Positions 24,536 to 37,492 of a stretch of 64,000 nt of DNA are shown here, piece by piece. Below the pieces are notes generated by a model. The model was not told the DNA's origin. It worked only from the letters and a program-made list of their open reading frames with translations, and did no database searches. The stretch is from Gossypium raimondii (taxonomy: Eukaryota; Streptophyta; Magnoliopsida; Malvales; Malvaceae). Position 1 is the stretch's first letter; each line of letters opens with the position of its first letter. The position numbers and the translations under genes are program-made. The DNA lies in NCBI RefSeq assembly GCF_025698545.1, contig NC_068565.1, forward strand, positions 3,844,001 to 3,908,000. The letters are read 5' to 3'.

Positions 24536-27500
24536 TAGGGGCAATAAACTTTTAGCAGATAGACATTGCAGGGTTAGAGGTTGAGCTGGTATATCAGCAA
24601 AAAGGACAGCTAGAATTCATTATGCATTACAAATATTAGATAGCTTAATCTCAGGACGATTTCATAGGTTTATGCAGAGTCAGGTTTGCTTAGAAAACTA
24701 CAATGAGTAATTTAGGGGATGCACAGGCCTATTCACAATCTTCAATAAAATAAAAGTCTAGCCAGCTATAATTATTATTATTGTAGATTACTCATCATTC
24801 AAAAAGCTGCAGAAGGAGAGACACTATCTACATTATCAACCAACCTGCTCTTGCTAATAGAGGCTGAATCTTATAAAACTACATATTTAATTAGCTTCTA
24901 GGACCTTTGAATGATATACATATATCCCAAACCATGAAATATTACTGTGCTAGCTAAAATATGATAACTCTATCTAAAAGAGTTATTTGGTCAAATTTTG
25001 TGCATTTGATTTAGCTAAGTCCTTGAAATTCAGATTTATTAATATCTAGCAGTTTTTATGTTGGTTTTATTTCTTTCTTTCACGATTAAATTAGGTAATA
25101 ACTTTTAAGTTAAATTTTTTTTAGGTCCAAAGCAAGAAGGAGCTTGCAAGGTGTGACAAAACAACAAAGGAGCAAAGCAGAGAAAACAGCAAGTCCGGCG
25201 CTGCAGCACCAGCATACCTCATGGAACTCAGACATCAACGGATAGTTGCTGAAGCAGACAATTTGCTGGGTACAAGTTTGTAAACCTGAAATGGAAAGAA
25301 GACATATTAGTATATAAGTAGCTAGATAAAGTAATACAAATGTGCAAAGCATAAATACCTAAAAAGATAGAAGTTGAAAAAGAATAAGGCATGCAATTGT
25401 TGAACAAGTAGGGAGTGTGGATAAGATAAAAGAAAAGAAGAGGGAGAAAATAACAATCAAGTATCAAGATAGATAGCACCACATCTTATTTCCTTAAGTG
25501 ACTAATCTAATATGAAAATGACCAGTTAAAATTTACATATTTAACTGAATACTACCAATGAAGCCCAGAAAGCAGTCACCTAAGTCCTTGATAGTTGATA
25601 AATCAATAGCATATAACATAATTGCGTGTAACTAGGTCTGGCAAGGAGGGCAGAAGAAGAGATAGAATATGAAGACAATATCAAATATCATGCTCAGATG
25701 CCACAAACAGCTTCTGCTGTAGCAAACTAATAGGTGCTCTTTCCAAAAGAACGGTGCATGCCCCCTGATCTACTTGGAAAAGGATAAATAAGTAATCCTC
25801 TAGCAAAAGCAAACAATTTTCATGAAGAAGTTTTAAATTCCGAATCCATGAAGGGGACTAGTCTTATGATACGACAAAAGACAATCCAATTTAAGGTGTA
25901 GCTCTATTTTTACCTACAGTAATTAAACCATGTAAGATGGCAGACACTTGGGGCCATTTTAACTTCTTCACAATGACCTAGCAATGTAATACCAAGAGCT
26001 CAATCAGAAAACATAGCCTTTACTTTCCTACTTGGTATTACTTATCCTGCTCTTTACATCTACATGATGAATAACTTAATTCTTTAATTCTTTACCAAAA
26101 ATCCTTTGATCACCCCCCTCCTAGAGTTTGCCTCTCCAATTATGTTTCACGCATTCTTTGCTACTGAGACGAAAGTGAGATTGTCTACTACAATCCACAT
26201 TCAAGAATCATAAATCAAGCCTGCTGCCTTTTACGTAACAGACCAAATAAACTAAAGAATCATTCACTCGCTAATAGGTATCGCTTCAGAAAAATATTGC
26301 AAATAAGCAATACAGAGCATAATCTGTACTCTGAATAGCTTCAACAGACAAGTCATAAAACCATCACCACAGCTAACACATCATACTTTCTCAGTATGAA
26401 AAGAATAAGTACAATAATATAGGAGTGTCACAAGGTACTTTCAACCGTGGATTACAATACCAAACAAAATTTTAGCTAACAAAAATCGTTTGGCAAACTA
26501 GCACAACTAACAATGGAAAACAAAAAGGAAAGCATTTCTCAGAAATTTACATCACTTACTTGACCAGAAAAACCATCTTGCATCATCATTGATGGCCATG
26601 TCTTGGCAATATGTCGCATACCTACGCGATGAATAAGCTTCTTCCAGCACTTAAGTCACATTTTTTTCAAATCGAACAAGACATGGATGATATCCCTTAA
26701 CAAAGCTCAAGTTTCTCTTGACCTCACTTTCACGTAATAAAGGCATTGATGAGGTATTTACAACCCAAGACAAACTCCTCTATTCTCAATAATTTGCTTC
26801 ACTGTTGAACAGTTTACATTTCAGCAATTTAACAGTCCCGGCAGCAACTACAACAATGATTTACATACGGTAACAGACAACGGCCTTCTACTTCAGATGA
26901 GTAATCCACAAAAATCCATCTCATTGTAGTAGACCAGTAGTAGCATGAGAGAGACAAGAGAGAGAAGAAAGGGAGTAGATTGCACACAAACATAAAATAA
27001 CGTATAAATCTGTCTAAGACCACAGAATCCAATAAGCTCTTAAAACCAAGTAATAGCTAACTTATTCCAGCAGCAGTCACAGCTGAATTAATATTCAAAT
27101 ATAATGAATTGAGAAAGAAACAGACTAGTAATCACAGAAGGAACAAAATCCAAAGACTAGCCAAGTACTTGTCTTAGATCATTGCTCTAAGACCAAAGGC
27201 AAATCGAAAGCATAAAGGAAGAAAGAAACGGGAAGAGAAAGAAATAGGCAAACTATTAAAAAGAAAATTTGTTAGTCATAGAGCATCTGTTTGACAATTA
27301 GGCATTTTTTATGTTTAACCAATGGAAATTGAATACTCAAATTATGGAGAAAAAAGAAATAATGATAAATGGCATATACACACAAATGGCAGCAATTTTA
27401 TTTTAAAGGTGAAGAAGAGAAGAAGCTGCAATACCAGCGAAAGCACCAATGCTTCCATGAGGCAACACTAGATGTGATGTTAAATCAAGACTGAAGCCAT

Positions 27501-30158
27501 TATGATAATGGACACAACCAGTCCAAGAAACCAGAGATATAAAGAATATATAACTTACTGTTAGAGAGACAAATACATACTATGAAATCCTAAAGCACAT
27601 AGCCCCTCAATCGTAAAATGGTAATCCTATCTGAATGCTGAAATACAGTCTACAAATTTGGAAGTCCCAGAAAGTTTATAAGGTCATATTCATGACCTGC
27701 TTTATTGCCATGTCATTCTTAAATTATCTATCCAATAACCCTATTATTTCTGGTATCCCCCATGACACTAAGTTCAATGGAAGTTGGTTCTTTTGCTAGC
27801 CTCGTCTCAACAGAATCTAATCCTATGATCTGGATCCCAGTTCCAATAGGTAAGATATTCAAAACTGAAAACATATGCCAGAAGCAAATATAAACAAAAT
27901 TTCACATATTTAAAGAATAGGTCGTATAATCTGTTGAGTTGCTGCTTTCAACTTCACAGGAAGTCAAGTATCAGGAAGAAGTGCTAGGATGTTTCTCATC
28001 TTTCATAAAATTTGAAAAGAATGAAAATTCAACACAAGATGTTACTTATTTATCAAAACAAGGGCAGTTTTTCTTTACACTCGGGATGCAGTATTCATAC
28101 AGTTTCATACAAATTCCAGAGAACAAATTTCCGGAAATATTCATAATATATATTTGGGGGGGCATCATATAGGCTGTAAATCAAAGGGGTTAAAAAACCA
28201 TCAGATGATGAGAGAAGCCAGTCAAGCATAAGTGGTACAGATACAATAGTGGTCCAAGCAATGGAGGCCAGAGGGTGGCCATTGTGATAAAGTATGATCT
28301 CACTCTCCTTTAAAAATCTCTGATAAAGGTAGCAATGATCCACAAAAAAAAAGGGTCACAGTCCTGAAGAACTGCTCTAGTGTCCAAGGTGACAGACTTT
28401 GTAAAAGAAATCCTAAAAGCCAAGCCAGTTGAAACCAGATAAAACTAGTAAGGAAGCTACCTGTTCTGACATTTACAGAGAATGTCAGGTGTCAGCTAGT
28501 TGCTCTTACTTGTATCCTAGAATTTCCCAAGGCACATATATTTATCCCTATTCAGTCTAGCAATGGATATATTTTTCCAACTAAGACTGTTGCCATCATA
28601 TCCCTCACTAGTTCTATAGTTGGCATCACATATAACCTCTGAAAGCTGGACTTAGGAAAGCAGAAGATCTGCCAACATTAAAAGAACATATCTGACTTTG
28701 ACATTGTTTTGCACGCACACCCCTCATTGATCCACGCTGTGCATATTGTGGATTGGGAGCAACATTGTGCTCCTTTTCAGTGCAAATCCTAAAGTTTGGC
28801 TCCACTCTTACCACAACAGAACCTAGAGTTTCTGTATATTTATGCAACAATACAATCTTGCAAAATGTTTTAAGCCTACTTCTTGAATAAATGGATAAGC
28901 TGCAGAAAACCTTGCGATCACATCTTTTGCAGGAAAAAGTTGCTAGGATATTCTTCTATCATCTTATTCTCAGTTAAACTCAAGGGTTAGACAAAACTAA
29001 GCTTCAAACTAGATAACAAATGTAAGCACTTCCACCTAATACACAAAAACTAAATAGAAATAATATAGCAAGACCCAGAAATATAATCCTACTCAAACAG
29101 GGACTCTGGAACCAATACCAGAGGCATGTCTAGCTTAAATGAAATTTACTGTATACCCGTTGATCAGAAAAACTCTAGAGAACACAAAATGAATGAATAA
29201 ATGGCACAGGAACCAGAGAAAGAAAACCAAAACAGAAAATATTATCTAGAAAAAAGAAGTAAACGTCATTCAATGAGCTGAAAATCTGTTCTTTTTCATT
29301 TCTCAATTCGTTTTTCTGTAATAGAGCGTGCATCACCTTAAGTTTGCAGTAGAATAGACCAAGGACCTGATAATAAAGGCAATGATGATTAATCTTCATA
29401 GTACAAATAGATGAAACTAAAACCCCTTGCCAGTTTGCACAATCTATAGATGTAACCTCTTAAGGAACTCCATGGGAAATTAACAAAGCAAAGGTGCATG
29501 AATATAGCAAGGCTGCCAAACTAAGGTGAAAAAGCAACGGAAAGACAACTACCAAATGAACTACGAAGGTCAGCTTAGATGTAATACTAATCTTTAATGG
29601 AAGAGACCCAAGAGAAAACAGAAGAAAAAACAAGCTAGAAAAGCTGGCTAAATTTTATCAATATTTTGCTAAATCGAGCCAGACACTGAAGAGTAGTCAC
29701 TCTTCTGCAAATAAACAGAAGAAACACAACCGAACAACCCCATATTCCATGAGAAATGGAAGAGGAAGAAGAGGAGGAGCAGCAGCATATGTGCTAGTAT
29801 TACAGGAATCCACTGATTCCTATTCTTCAAAAGCAAACATCTACCTCAAAAAGGCATGGCAAGGTCTTGTCCACATAATGAATGATGAAACTAAAATTTC
29901 ATTAATATATCTAAGAAAAGAAAGGTATCAAATTGAAATGCTGTATCACAAATCAACTGAGAAAATATATGCACCAGACAATATCAAGCAGACAACAGCA
30001 TACTGCAACTTTTAAGCAAATATAAATAATGTTTTTAGGTACAATTCCAGAACACCCATCATATTATAAATTGTAATAGCTCAAATCCAAGCCTAGATAA
30101 CAAATAAGTTGCCCAGAAGTACCAGATGAATCATCTTAGCATGATTTGGAAAATCAAA
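24536..30158. other. Long non-repetitive stretch without an identifiable coding gene
   Basis: About 5.6 kb between the BASS and FLX-like genes is less A/T-extreme than other spacers and lacks obvious inverted repeats. I find no conserved protein. Two islands look exon-like on the minus strand: about 25113-25290, preceded by a good acceptor (TTTCAG), and about 26570-26660, followed by GGTCAA then GTAAGT. They may be noncoding or 3' UTR exons downstream of the FLX-like gene, or part of a long noncoding RNA. This is inference. Open frames of 60-90 codons here show no family signature. Confidence 0.3.
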
Positions 30159-32011
30159 CTAGCGATGTCCTTGAGCTCTCTGCATGTCATATGCACCCCA
30201 GGAACCAGAAGCAGGACCATACTGACGATAAACATCCACACCACCCTGAACCTGTAATGCAAGGAGAAAAACCAATCATTCTTTAAAGAAAATAATGGAT
30301 ATGCATAAAACTTGCAAATGTAGCTCACATGCAAGTCCATACAAATCTAAGCAAACACAAAGCAGAAAGTGTTGAACATGTACATAAAATAGCAACTTAC
30401 AGGATTCATGCCATAGTTGACATGATAAGTATTTCCAGTATATCCAGCTTCAGGGTTTCCATAATTTGCATTATAACCAGATACAGCTGAAAATTATGGA
30501 CAAAGGAAATGTTATTCATAAACAGAGAAAAACCACTATTAGTTAGTCTGTTACATAAACAGAAAAATCAGGCTTCATCCAGTACATCAAGCCTCACAGC
30601 TTAAAGGATAAGACTTACTGGATGAACTATCAAACAGCTAACTAGAATTTATGGTAAATAAGACTTACATCAGGCTTCATCTACTACTCATATGATAAGA
30701 CTTACTGGGTGAACTATCAAACAGCTAACTAGAATTTATGTTAAATAAGATGTCAAGGAGCCTTAGATAAAAGAAAAAGATGGCTTGAGTGATTAAATTA
30801 GCTCAAACTTCAAAAAAAAAAAGGATTTATTTACTTTGTAGTTTGTACGCTCTTCAGCATTGACAGCACATATATCCTCAAGTTAGAATGAAAACCAACC
30901 CAACATCTACATAAAAACTTAACTCTCAAACAAAGATCATATCATAAAAATAGATAAGTGCATGAAACTCAAACAGCAACATGCTTCCACTGAAATAAAG
31001 TCCACTATGTTAAAAAAAAATGGATTAAATATTTAAATGAAGGGCCTCCATACCAGGATTAGCACCAGTGCCACCACCAGCGCGAGTTCTTTTTTCTGCA
31101 TTAGCAACTTCTGCACGAAGCTTTTCCAACTCCCGAGCCATTGAGATCAATTTCTTCTCCATCACCTGACCATGTTCATAATTTTCCGCATATCCTTTCT
31201 TCTCATATTCAATGGCAGCTCTAAAGGTCGAGAAAATCAAACAAAAACCATCAGAAAACCAAATGCCGTACAACAATTTAACAAAGGCACATAAATGATC
31301 GAAAATAAATTTTCTATTTCGTTCAAACAAGTAGTTTTCATTCTCACAATAACTCTCATATAAATAAATTTAGAGAAATGAGAAAAAAAAAGTAACTTGT
31401 CACCTTGCACGTTGCAATTCCTGTTTCAAATTTTCAATCTCAGCCTTCAGAACAGGAGCCTGTTGCAATTCCCCAGTAAGTCTTGTCAAATCTTGACTCA
31501 TAACCTGAACCTGACCCGTTAGATCCTGCTTCACAGCACTAAGCTGCTTAATATCACCATTAACCTTAACAAGCTCAGCTCGCATAGCCTCCAGTTCACG
31601 AAGATCAGCCTCCAACCGAACCGACTTCTCGTACATCTCTCTCATCTGAACATCCTTCTCCGCCCTCAACGAATCTGCATAATGAGACATCTGTTTTAAC
31701 TCATGCTGAGCAGCCTCCAATTCCTGCTTTAACGCAACATGAGTCGCTGCCAGCCTTTGATTATCCGCCAGGAGGGCTTGAATTTCTTGCAGTTGAACTC
31801 CAAGACGCTCCTCAATGATAGCTGGATGAGGAGGAAACCCTCTAGGACCCAACACAAATTGGGGTTCTCTTATTTCATCCAGTAAAACTGGGTGTGGTGG
31901 CATTGGTCCTAGGCCTCTAGCATAAGGATGTTCGTGCACCGGCGGCAGCAATCCAGCATGAGGCGGCCCTTTCATCGGAATAGGCGGTGGCCCACGATTT
32001 CTTCCAGACAT
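30159..32011 (-). CDS. FLXL1: FLX-like coiled-coil protein (FLOWERING LOCUS C EXPRESSOR-LIKE 1 type), four exons
   Basis: Exons are 31404-32011, 31054-31220, 30401-30486 and 30159-30251, with GT/AG borders and consistent phases, giving 317 residues. The N-terminus is Gly/Pro-rich (MSGRNRGPPPIPMKGPPHAG). A long heptad-patterned coiled coil follows at about residues 65-230 (LLADNQRLAATHVALKQELE, AEIENLKQELQRARAAIEYE), including EKKGYAENYEHGQVMEKKL. The tail is Gly/Tyr/Asn-rich and ends QGHR. This is the plant FLX/FLL family; FLX works with FRIGIDA in activating FLC in Arabidopsis, while FLL1 is a related, less understood member. The match is closest to FLL1 by the N-terminal and central motifs. 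An in-frame Met lies nine codons upstream, but relatives begin MSGRNRGPP, so 32011 is chosen. A 5' UTR intron is likely (AAAG then GTACGT near 32390; TTCAG near 32050). Confidence 0.92.
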
Positions 32012-32828
32012 AACTAAACTATCGTTCTTTAAAATCAATGTAAAAGTGTACTGAACAGAATTATATATAATTTAATCAAATAATGAATACATTCTGAAAC
32101 TCCAAAAAACAAACAAATGGAATTAAAAAGCAGACAAAATTCAAAAATGATTAAAGCAAATTGCAAATCTAAAACCTGAAACAAACGTTGCGTTTCATTA
32201 CCTGGAAAAATAATGATAAAACAAAATTCTAATTGAAATTTTGCAATACAAACACTAGAGCTGGCTATTTGGAGACGGAAGAAAATTTAGCGAAAAGCAA
32301 GAGAATCACTTAAAATTCTCGGGTACCAAAAAGAAAGGGTATTAAAATTTGAGTAAAATCATGAGAATACAAAATTACGTACCTTTCTGATATGGGCCAA
32401 ACTTAATCAGCTGATAACTCTGAACTTTTGACCCGTATCCATTTTAATAATTCTCCAGGAATCAATTTATGAGAGAGTTTTAAAGGAATTGAGGGTTTTT
32501 TTTTTTATGGAAACCAGTAAGACATGAGATTTATATTTAATAAAAATTAAATTTATTTATTAAATTGTTTATTACATTCTAAATTAACCATTAACTATAG
32601 GGTAAATTACACTAACAGTAACTCAACTTTCGAAAAATAATAAAATAGTGACTAACGTTATTGAATGAGTGAAACATTTTTCGTCACAGACTTAACGGGA
32701 TAGCTGACGTGGCTAGTTAACTAGCTGATGTGGCCAATTAACTTGCCATGTTGGATAAGTAGTCAAAGGGTCAAAAAGAAAAGAAAATATGATTGGTTAA
32801 GGGTAAAAAGAAGAATAAGAGAAATGGA

Positions 32829-32858
32829 GAAGAAGAAGAAGAAGAAGAAGAAGAAGAG
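32829..32858. repeat. (GAA)n microsatellite
   Basis: About ten AGA/GAA triplets in a row lie just downstream of the ERF fragment inside the TIR element. Confidence 0.85.
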
Positions 32859-32929
32859 GAGAAGAAAAATGGAAAATTACCCATCGAGTATAACTGTCGG
32901 TGGTGGTGATCGACCAGAAAAGCAATAGT

Positions 32930-33141
32930 ATTTAAGGGATTGATTGGGAAATTCGTTTTGGCTTTCAATCCACACAGTGTCATTGTTGCTATACCGTAAT
33001 CTAAAGCCGCTTCTTCGGTGGAATCAAAAGTACCTAACCAAACCCAGGTTTTTTCCACGGGTCTTGGATCTCAATTGCAAACCTACCCCATGGTCTTTTT
33101 CAAACATCTCTGTATTTGGGTTCTTCTCCATCAGGGACGGT
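32930..33141 (-). pseudogene. Captured AP2/ERF DNA-binding domain fragment
   Basis: The minus strand reads EPKYRDV, a TGA stop, then [17 protein letters not shown], a one-base frame change, then [19 protein letters not shown] and [13 protein letters not shown]. This is nearly a whole AP2/ERF domain (canonical YRGVRKRPWGR ... RVWLGTFDTAEEAA ... KTNFP). The stop replaces the Arg of GVRKRP, and the frame shift falls between the second and third beta strands. AP2/ERF proteins are plant transcription factors that bind GCC-box DNA. Here only the domain, without a start or effector region, is present inside a transposon, so it is a captured and decayed fragment. Confidence 0.85.
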
Positions 33142-33735
33142 GGGACCCTTCCCTTTCCTCATCAGAAAATAAGTAAAAAAAATAGGATTTTTTTTGAATC
33201 TCACAAAAAGGTTATCCAAAGTCAAGTGTACAACCTCAAAATATTAAATAAATGGTAATAATTGTTATAGGAATACAAAGGGGATTGATGATGAAAAAAC
33301 CGCAAGAGCCAAAACTGCCTAGGCATCTCAAAGAAAAGCTATGAAAAAAGTTGTATTTGAGTTATGGTGGGAACCTTAGCGGCCATGATGCAGCAGAGGG
33401 CATTGGCCATTGAGGCATTGGTGTCGTGGAAGCGTAGTCGTATTTGAGTTCCCAGATTTTGAGCATTGGGAATCACTGGTATGAAGTCCTTCCATTTTCG
33501 CTTCTTCTCCATTTATTCTCTTATTCTTCTACTGCCCAGACTTCTTAAATGGGGTTGTTTAAATGACAGCTAGCCCACCGTTAAATGTCATGTTACTTTT
33601 TCATTATATCTATAACGTAAAATGGTTAAAATGACTGTTTTGTTATTTTTCAAAAGTTGAGTGACTGAATTGACACTTGAGTGACTGTTTTGTCAGCTAC
33701 CCCAAAGTTGAGTGACTGTTTATGTAATTTACCCT

Positions 33736-34580
33736 TAATTATATTAACCAAATCTTATATTTGAAACACTTAGGTTATCTTAAATTATTTTTTTAATTTG
33801 ATATCTAAAATTTGGCTGATTCTAAGTGTTTTTTTTTATATTTTTGATTTTTAGTTTTAAGCATTAATAAATGTTTTTGTTAGTTTTATGTCATTTTTGG
33901 GATCCAAATTAGTCAATCATGTCATAAGGAACCTAATAATATGATTGAGCGGTGTAGAGAGACGATAATAACCCAAACTTGAAAAAATCATGATGCTTAA
34001 GTAAGGAAAATTGAGGTCAACTCCAGTGATATCGTGATACTAGAGCTTGGGTATTACGATACTAAGACCCCTAAGACTTCCAAGTTCAAGACTGTTTTGA
34101 GTATCGCGATACCGCTACTTGAGAGGTGAAAAACTACAGGGCAATTTTGTATCCAAATAAGCTTATATATTTTTTATTTAAAGGCATAATGATCAATGTT
34201 AAGTTAAATGTTATGACACTATAAATACTACCTTGTAAGCTTTTGATTTCAAATTTTGGTGGCCAAACATTTTCTCCTTAGTTTCATAGTTCTTAATTTA
34301 GGTTTTCAAATTTTTTTCTCTTCTCTTCTTTTCTTTCTTTTTCTTTTTCTTTTCTTTTTGTTTTTGTTGTAGTATTTTTATTTCTTCATTTTTGCTGGAA
34401 CATTGTGGATGAAGATGTATTAAATGCTAGCGCTTCATCGAATGTTTATCTATTAATGAACATTTTCTTAACTTTTATCTTTTGTATTTTAAGTTTACTA
34501 TGTGTTTGTTAAAATGCTTGTGCAAAATTTAAGTTCAATCATGTGCTAAATTGTTTTATTGGTTGATTGATGAGTGAGTT
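33736..34580. other. A/T-rich spacer with a pyrimidine tract
   Basis: No gene is recognised. A pyrimidine-rich run lies at about 34310-34370. The segment 33990-34140 contains repeated phrases such as TATCGTGATACTA, TATTACGATACTA and TATCGCGATACCG. Confidence 0.4.
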
Positions 34581-34715
34581 CACTACGGCAAAATAGGTTT
34601 TTTGCGGCGTTTTTTTGGCTCTATAGCGTCGCTAAAACAATTTGCGGCGTTTTGATAAGCGCCACTAACTTTAGCAGATTTTACCAAACCATTTTAATTC
34701 ATATGAACCCGAATT

Positions 34716-35087
34716 AAAGATGATCATGGGCCGAGTTCAGGCCAGGCCCAGACAAAATTTTAGGCCCGTTTTCTAGGCCTGGGCCCTACCCGAAAGAAAA
34801 TTGCTAAGCCCGAGCCTGACCTAGCCCATATTAAATTTCACAACACCAAAATAGCATATTTTTTTAAAAATAGCATATTAAATTTTAAAAAGTCTATTTG
34901 ATTAAAAATAAAATATGTATATATTTAATATATAATTCGGGCCAGGCCGGGCCCGGGCCAAAAAGTTTTACCCGGGCCTTATTTTTTTGCCCAAACCCAT
35001 ATTTTGGACCTATATTTTTACCAAAACCCTTCCATTTTTGGGCTGGCCGTCGGGCCGAGCCGGGTAGCCCAACCCATGATCACCTCT
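34716..35087. mobile_element. MITE with GGCCGGGCC-rich ends and a 10-bp target duplication
   Basis: The ends are imperfect inverted repeats: AAAGATGATCATGGG at left, and AGAGGTGATCATGGG as the reverse complement of the right end. AACCCGAATT occurs immediately outside on both sides (34706-34715 and 35088-35097; it may overlap the element by a base). A 9-10-bp duplication suits Mutator-type transposition. The arms are rich in GGCCTGGGCC and GGCCGGGCCC. It is nested in the CACTA relic. Confidence 0.75.
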
Positions 35088-35387
35088 AACCCGAATTGTC
35101 AACATAATTTCCTGTAACATAAAATCCAACCAAAAACTTCAAATCTAAATGATACTATCACGAAAGAAATATGTATATGATCTAAATTAATAAATTAAAT
35201 AACATAATATATTATATTCAAAAGTTATTTTGTTAAAATATTCTCACAAAAAGTCTAAGATGGCAGATTCTGCGACTGTTGAAACATCTTCACCATATTC
35301 TAAAGTTGTAGCTGGAGTTCATCATATTTTCTTGTTGCATCTGCTTCCCTCGCTGTTGCCTCCGCTTTAAGTTGTAGCTAGAATTCA

Positions 35388-36320
35388 TCATTTTATTTGA
35401 GCCTCTACTTCTCTTGATGTTGCCTCCGCTTTAAGTTGAGCAATTTGCTCAGCTGTGCTCGCTTGCATCTGAGCCATCTGGTTTCTTAACCTCTGAACTT
35501 CAACTTGAGTCTGATTCCCCAAAGACATGTATTGCTGCGAGCTAGATCCAAAATATTGGGTTGGGTTAACAAAAGATCCTTGAAATCGAACCTGACCATA
35601 CCTTTCAGGACCCAAAACTTCAGTAATAATTCAGTTATCAATGTCGTCCAGATTAACAAAACTATCACTTGAAGTGATCGCTTCATACTTCGCCCTTTTA
35701 TCCTTTAGTTTCTCCTAATAAATCAATCAATAAGTTAGAAACGAAATATATAATCAAACAAATGCAACATAACTTGGCATTCTTTGCATTACAAACGACG
35801 AATTAAATCGTTATAATTAAACATGATAAATATTTAAAATAATTCAAATTTTATTAAGTAAATCTACAATAATTTTTACAGTTTCAATAGTCATAGGAGA
35901 TCCATCTTTCTTTCTATGTGTAATGTCAAAAAGCTGAAGGCGTCCAACTTTTTGACTAGACGACAGTTCTTACAATATAACAGGAAAAATATTATTTAGT
36001 AGAAAGTAATTGATATTTGACACAATTAATAAATTCAAAATATCTTGTCATCAGCTATACAAACAAAACTTTTCGACCTAGCTGTGTGCGTGAATTTTTC
36101 TTTTTGCCTACTTGTAGTTCCAACTCACTCACGATCCTACATTATGAAATTATCATTACGTATATAGTAAATACTATAAATCAAAATAATTATAAGAGTT
36201 TGGAAGTACGTAATACATCTCATTTCTTTGAATTCCAAAATCTAAATGCATATTCCCATTGGTACCTTAGCATTCCCGGCGGGACATTTCGCAATTTCTC
36301 TTTGAAGCTTATGTTTTCTT
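35388..36320 (-). pseudogene. CACTA transposase, C-terminal region fragments
   Basis: Reading the minus strand from high to low coordinates gives MLRYQWEYAFRFWNS, TTSRQKEKFTHTARSKSF, GRLQLFDITHRKKDGSPMT, and then VLGPERYGQVRFQGSF with a coiled-coil tail (RNQMAQMQASTAEQIAQLKA). These match the plant transposase (Ptta/En/Spm) C-terminal region, including the H-T-G/A-R-S-K-S and THRKKDG landmarks. Frame changes and a stop after the DIDN-like part show it is inactive. Confidence 0.8.
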
Positions 36321-36341
36321 AAAATATCAATTCTTTAAAGT

Positions 36342-37488
36342 TGTAGGACCCCGAATTCTGGGCTATAAGTTTTGAGGATTGTAGGTAGGGTCAATGGCTA
36401 GATCAGGCATTCGAGCTTGTTTTCGCATTCAAGTGACAGAATGGGTTTGCTGGTCTGGTGGTTAGTGGCATGCTAGTGTATCTCTAGGTCACGTGTTTGA
36501 ACCTTTGTGTGTGCGTTTTGGAGAAACATTTTTATTTTGTTAAATAGTAAACTTGTTTTAAGTTTTTAAAAAATAATTATTAGTTTTTTTGTTTTTATTT
36601 TTTTGGTTACTGTTTCTTGCACATTCTCCTCTCCCTCTCCCTCTTTTCGGTTTTGTTTTTGTTTTTTCTCTTCTCTCCTTTCTTTTTGGAAAAACGGTTT
36701 TTCTTGCTAATTTCGAAGAGCTTCACTCCTTTGTCGATGATTCGGTATCTAGACGTCATTGATCACGAATTAAGGTGTGGGTTCCGTATCTTTCTAATTT
36801 ATTTGTGAATTCTAGTTTCGATACTGCGAAAATCGGCATTTTGTGTGTGTTCGCAAATCGATTGTTTAGGATGTTGTTCTGTTGTTTTTATACTTAGAAC
36901 TTGTTTGATTTGGTAAAATTTTGAGTGATCGAGGGCTGGGAAGTGCTTCGAGGGTGAAAACACGTTTTTATAGGATATTTTAGGGTGGTTTTGTGACCAC
37001 ACGGGTGGCCACATGGGCGTGCGCCCCCACACGGGCGGTTCGCACGGCCGTGTGCAATTGAGACTTAGGGTTTCTGGGCTAATTTGGGTGTCACACGCCC
37101 ATGTGGCTATTTTGGGGAAATTAGTCGATTTTCACACGATCGTGTCTCCTGAGCACACGAGTGTGTATGTTTGGGGATTAGGGATTTAGTCTTGGTGCCA
37201 CACGGCTGTGTGGCTAATTTAGGGATTTAAGAATCCCACACGGCGTGTGTTTTAGACATACGGCTGTGTCTGGTAGGCATGCGGGCGTATGAGACCCTCA
37301 CATAGTCGTGTCTGCCCTGAACTCTATTTTAGTACAAACGGACAGAGAGTTACACGGCTGGATCACACAGCTATGTCCCTAGGTCACATGGGTATATACC
37401 TCCTTCCACACGAGTGTGTGTTCCTCCACATGGGTGTGTTGACCCCCCACACGACCTAGACTTTTTTACACGGCCGGAGCACACAGCC
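36342..37488 (-). mobile_element. LTR fragment inserted in the CACTA relic
   Basis: The fragment begins TGTAGGACCCCGAATTCTGG and runs to a zone (about 36990-37488) packed with CACGGCCGTGTG-like motifs. Its first 250 bp parallel the LTR at 41219, including a GAATGrGyTTGyTGGTyTrsTGG-like stretch. It interrupts the CACTA coding sequence near the FRCDW motif. Orientation is judged from the shared order with the 41219 LTR. The far end does not show clear LTR termini, so it is probably truncated. Confidence 0.6.
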
Positions 37489-37492
37489 CAAT

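Larger units (their letters stand above)
32599..33735. mobile_element. TIR transposon carrying an AP2/ERF gene fragment
   Basis: The left end reads AGGGTAAATTACACTAACAG followed by TAACTCAACTTTCGAAAAAT. The reverse complement of the right end reads AGGGTAAATTACATAAACAG followed by TCACTCAACTTT and, after a short duplication, ACTTTTGAAAAATAACAAAA. The flanks TAACTAT and TAATTAT could be a diverged target duplication. The interior is less A/T-rich than the flanks and contains a piece of a host AP2/ERF gene, so this is a Pack-type (gene-capturing) non-autonomous element. It sits about 590 bp upstream of the FLX-like start codon. Confidence 0.7.

Noticed and set aside
28626..28850. A 74-codon frame with mixed composition in the unexplained block
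   Set aside because: No family motif, splice signals or homologous feature could be recognised; it is kept only as part of the unexplained region.
32771..33058. A 95-codon ERF-like open frame as a real small gene
   Set aside because: It has no ATG of its own, is preceded by a frame change and a stop inside the domain, and runs into (GAA)n-encoded serines.
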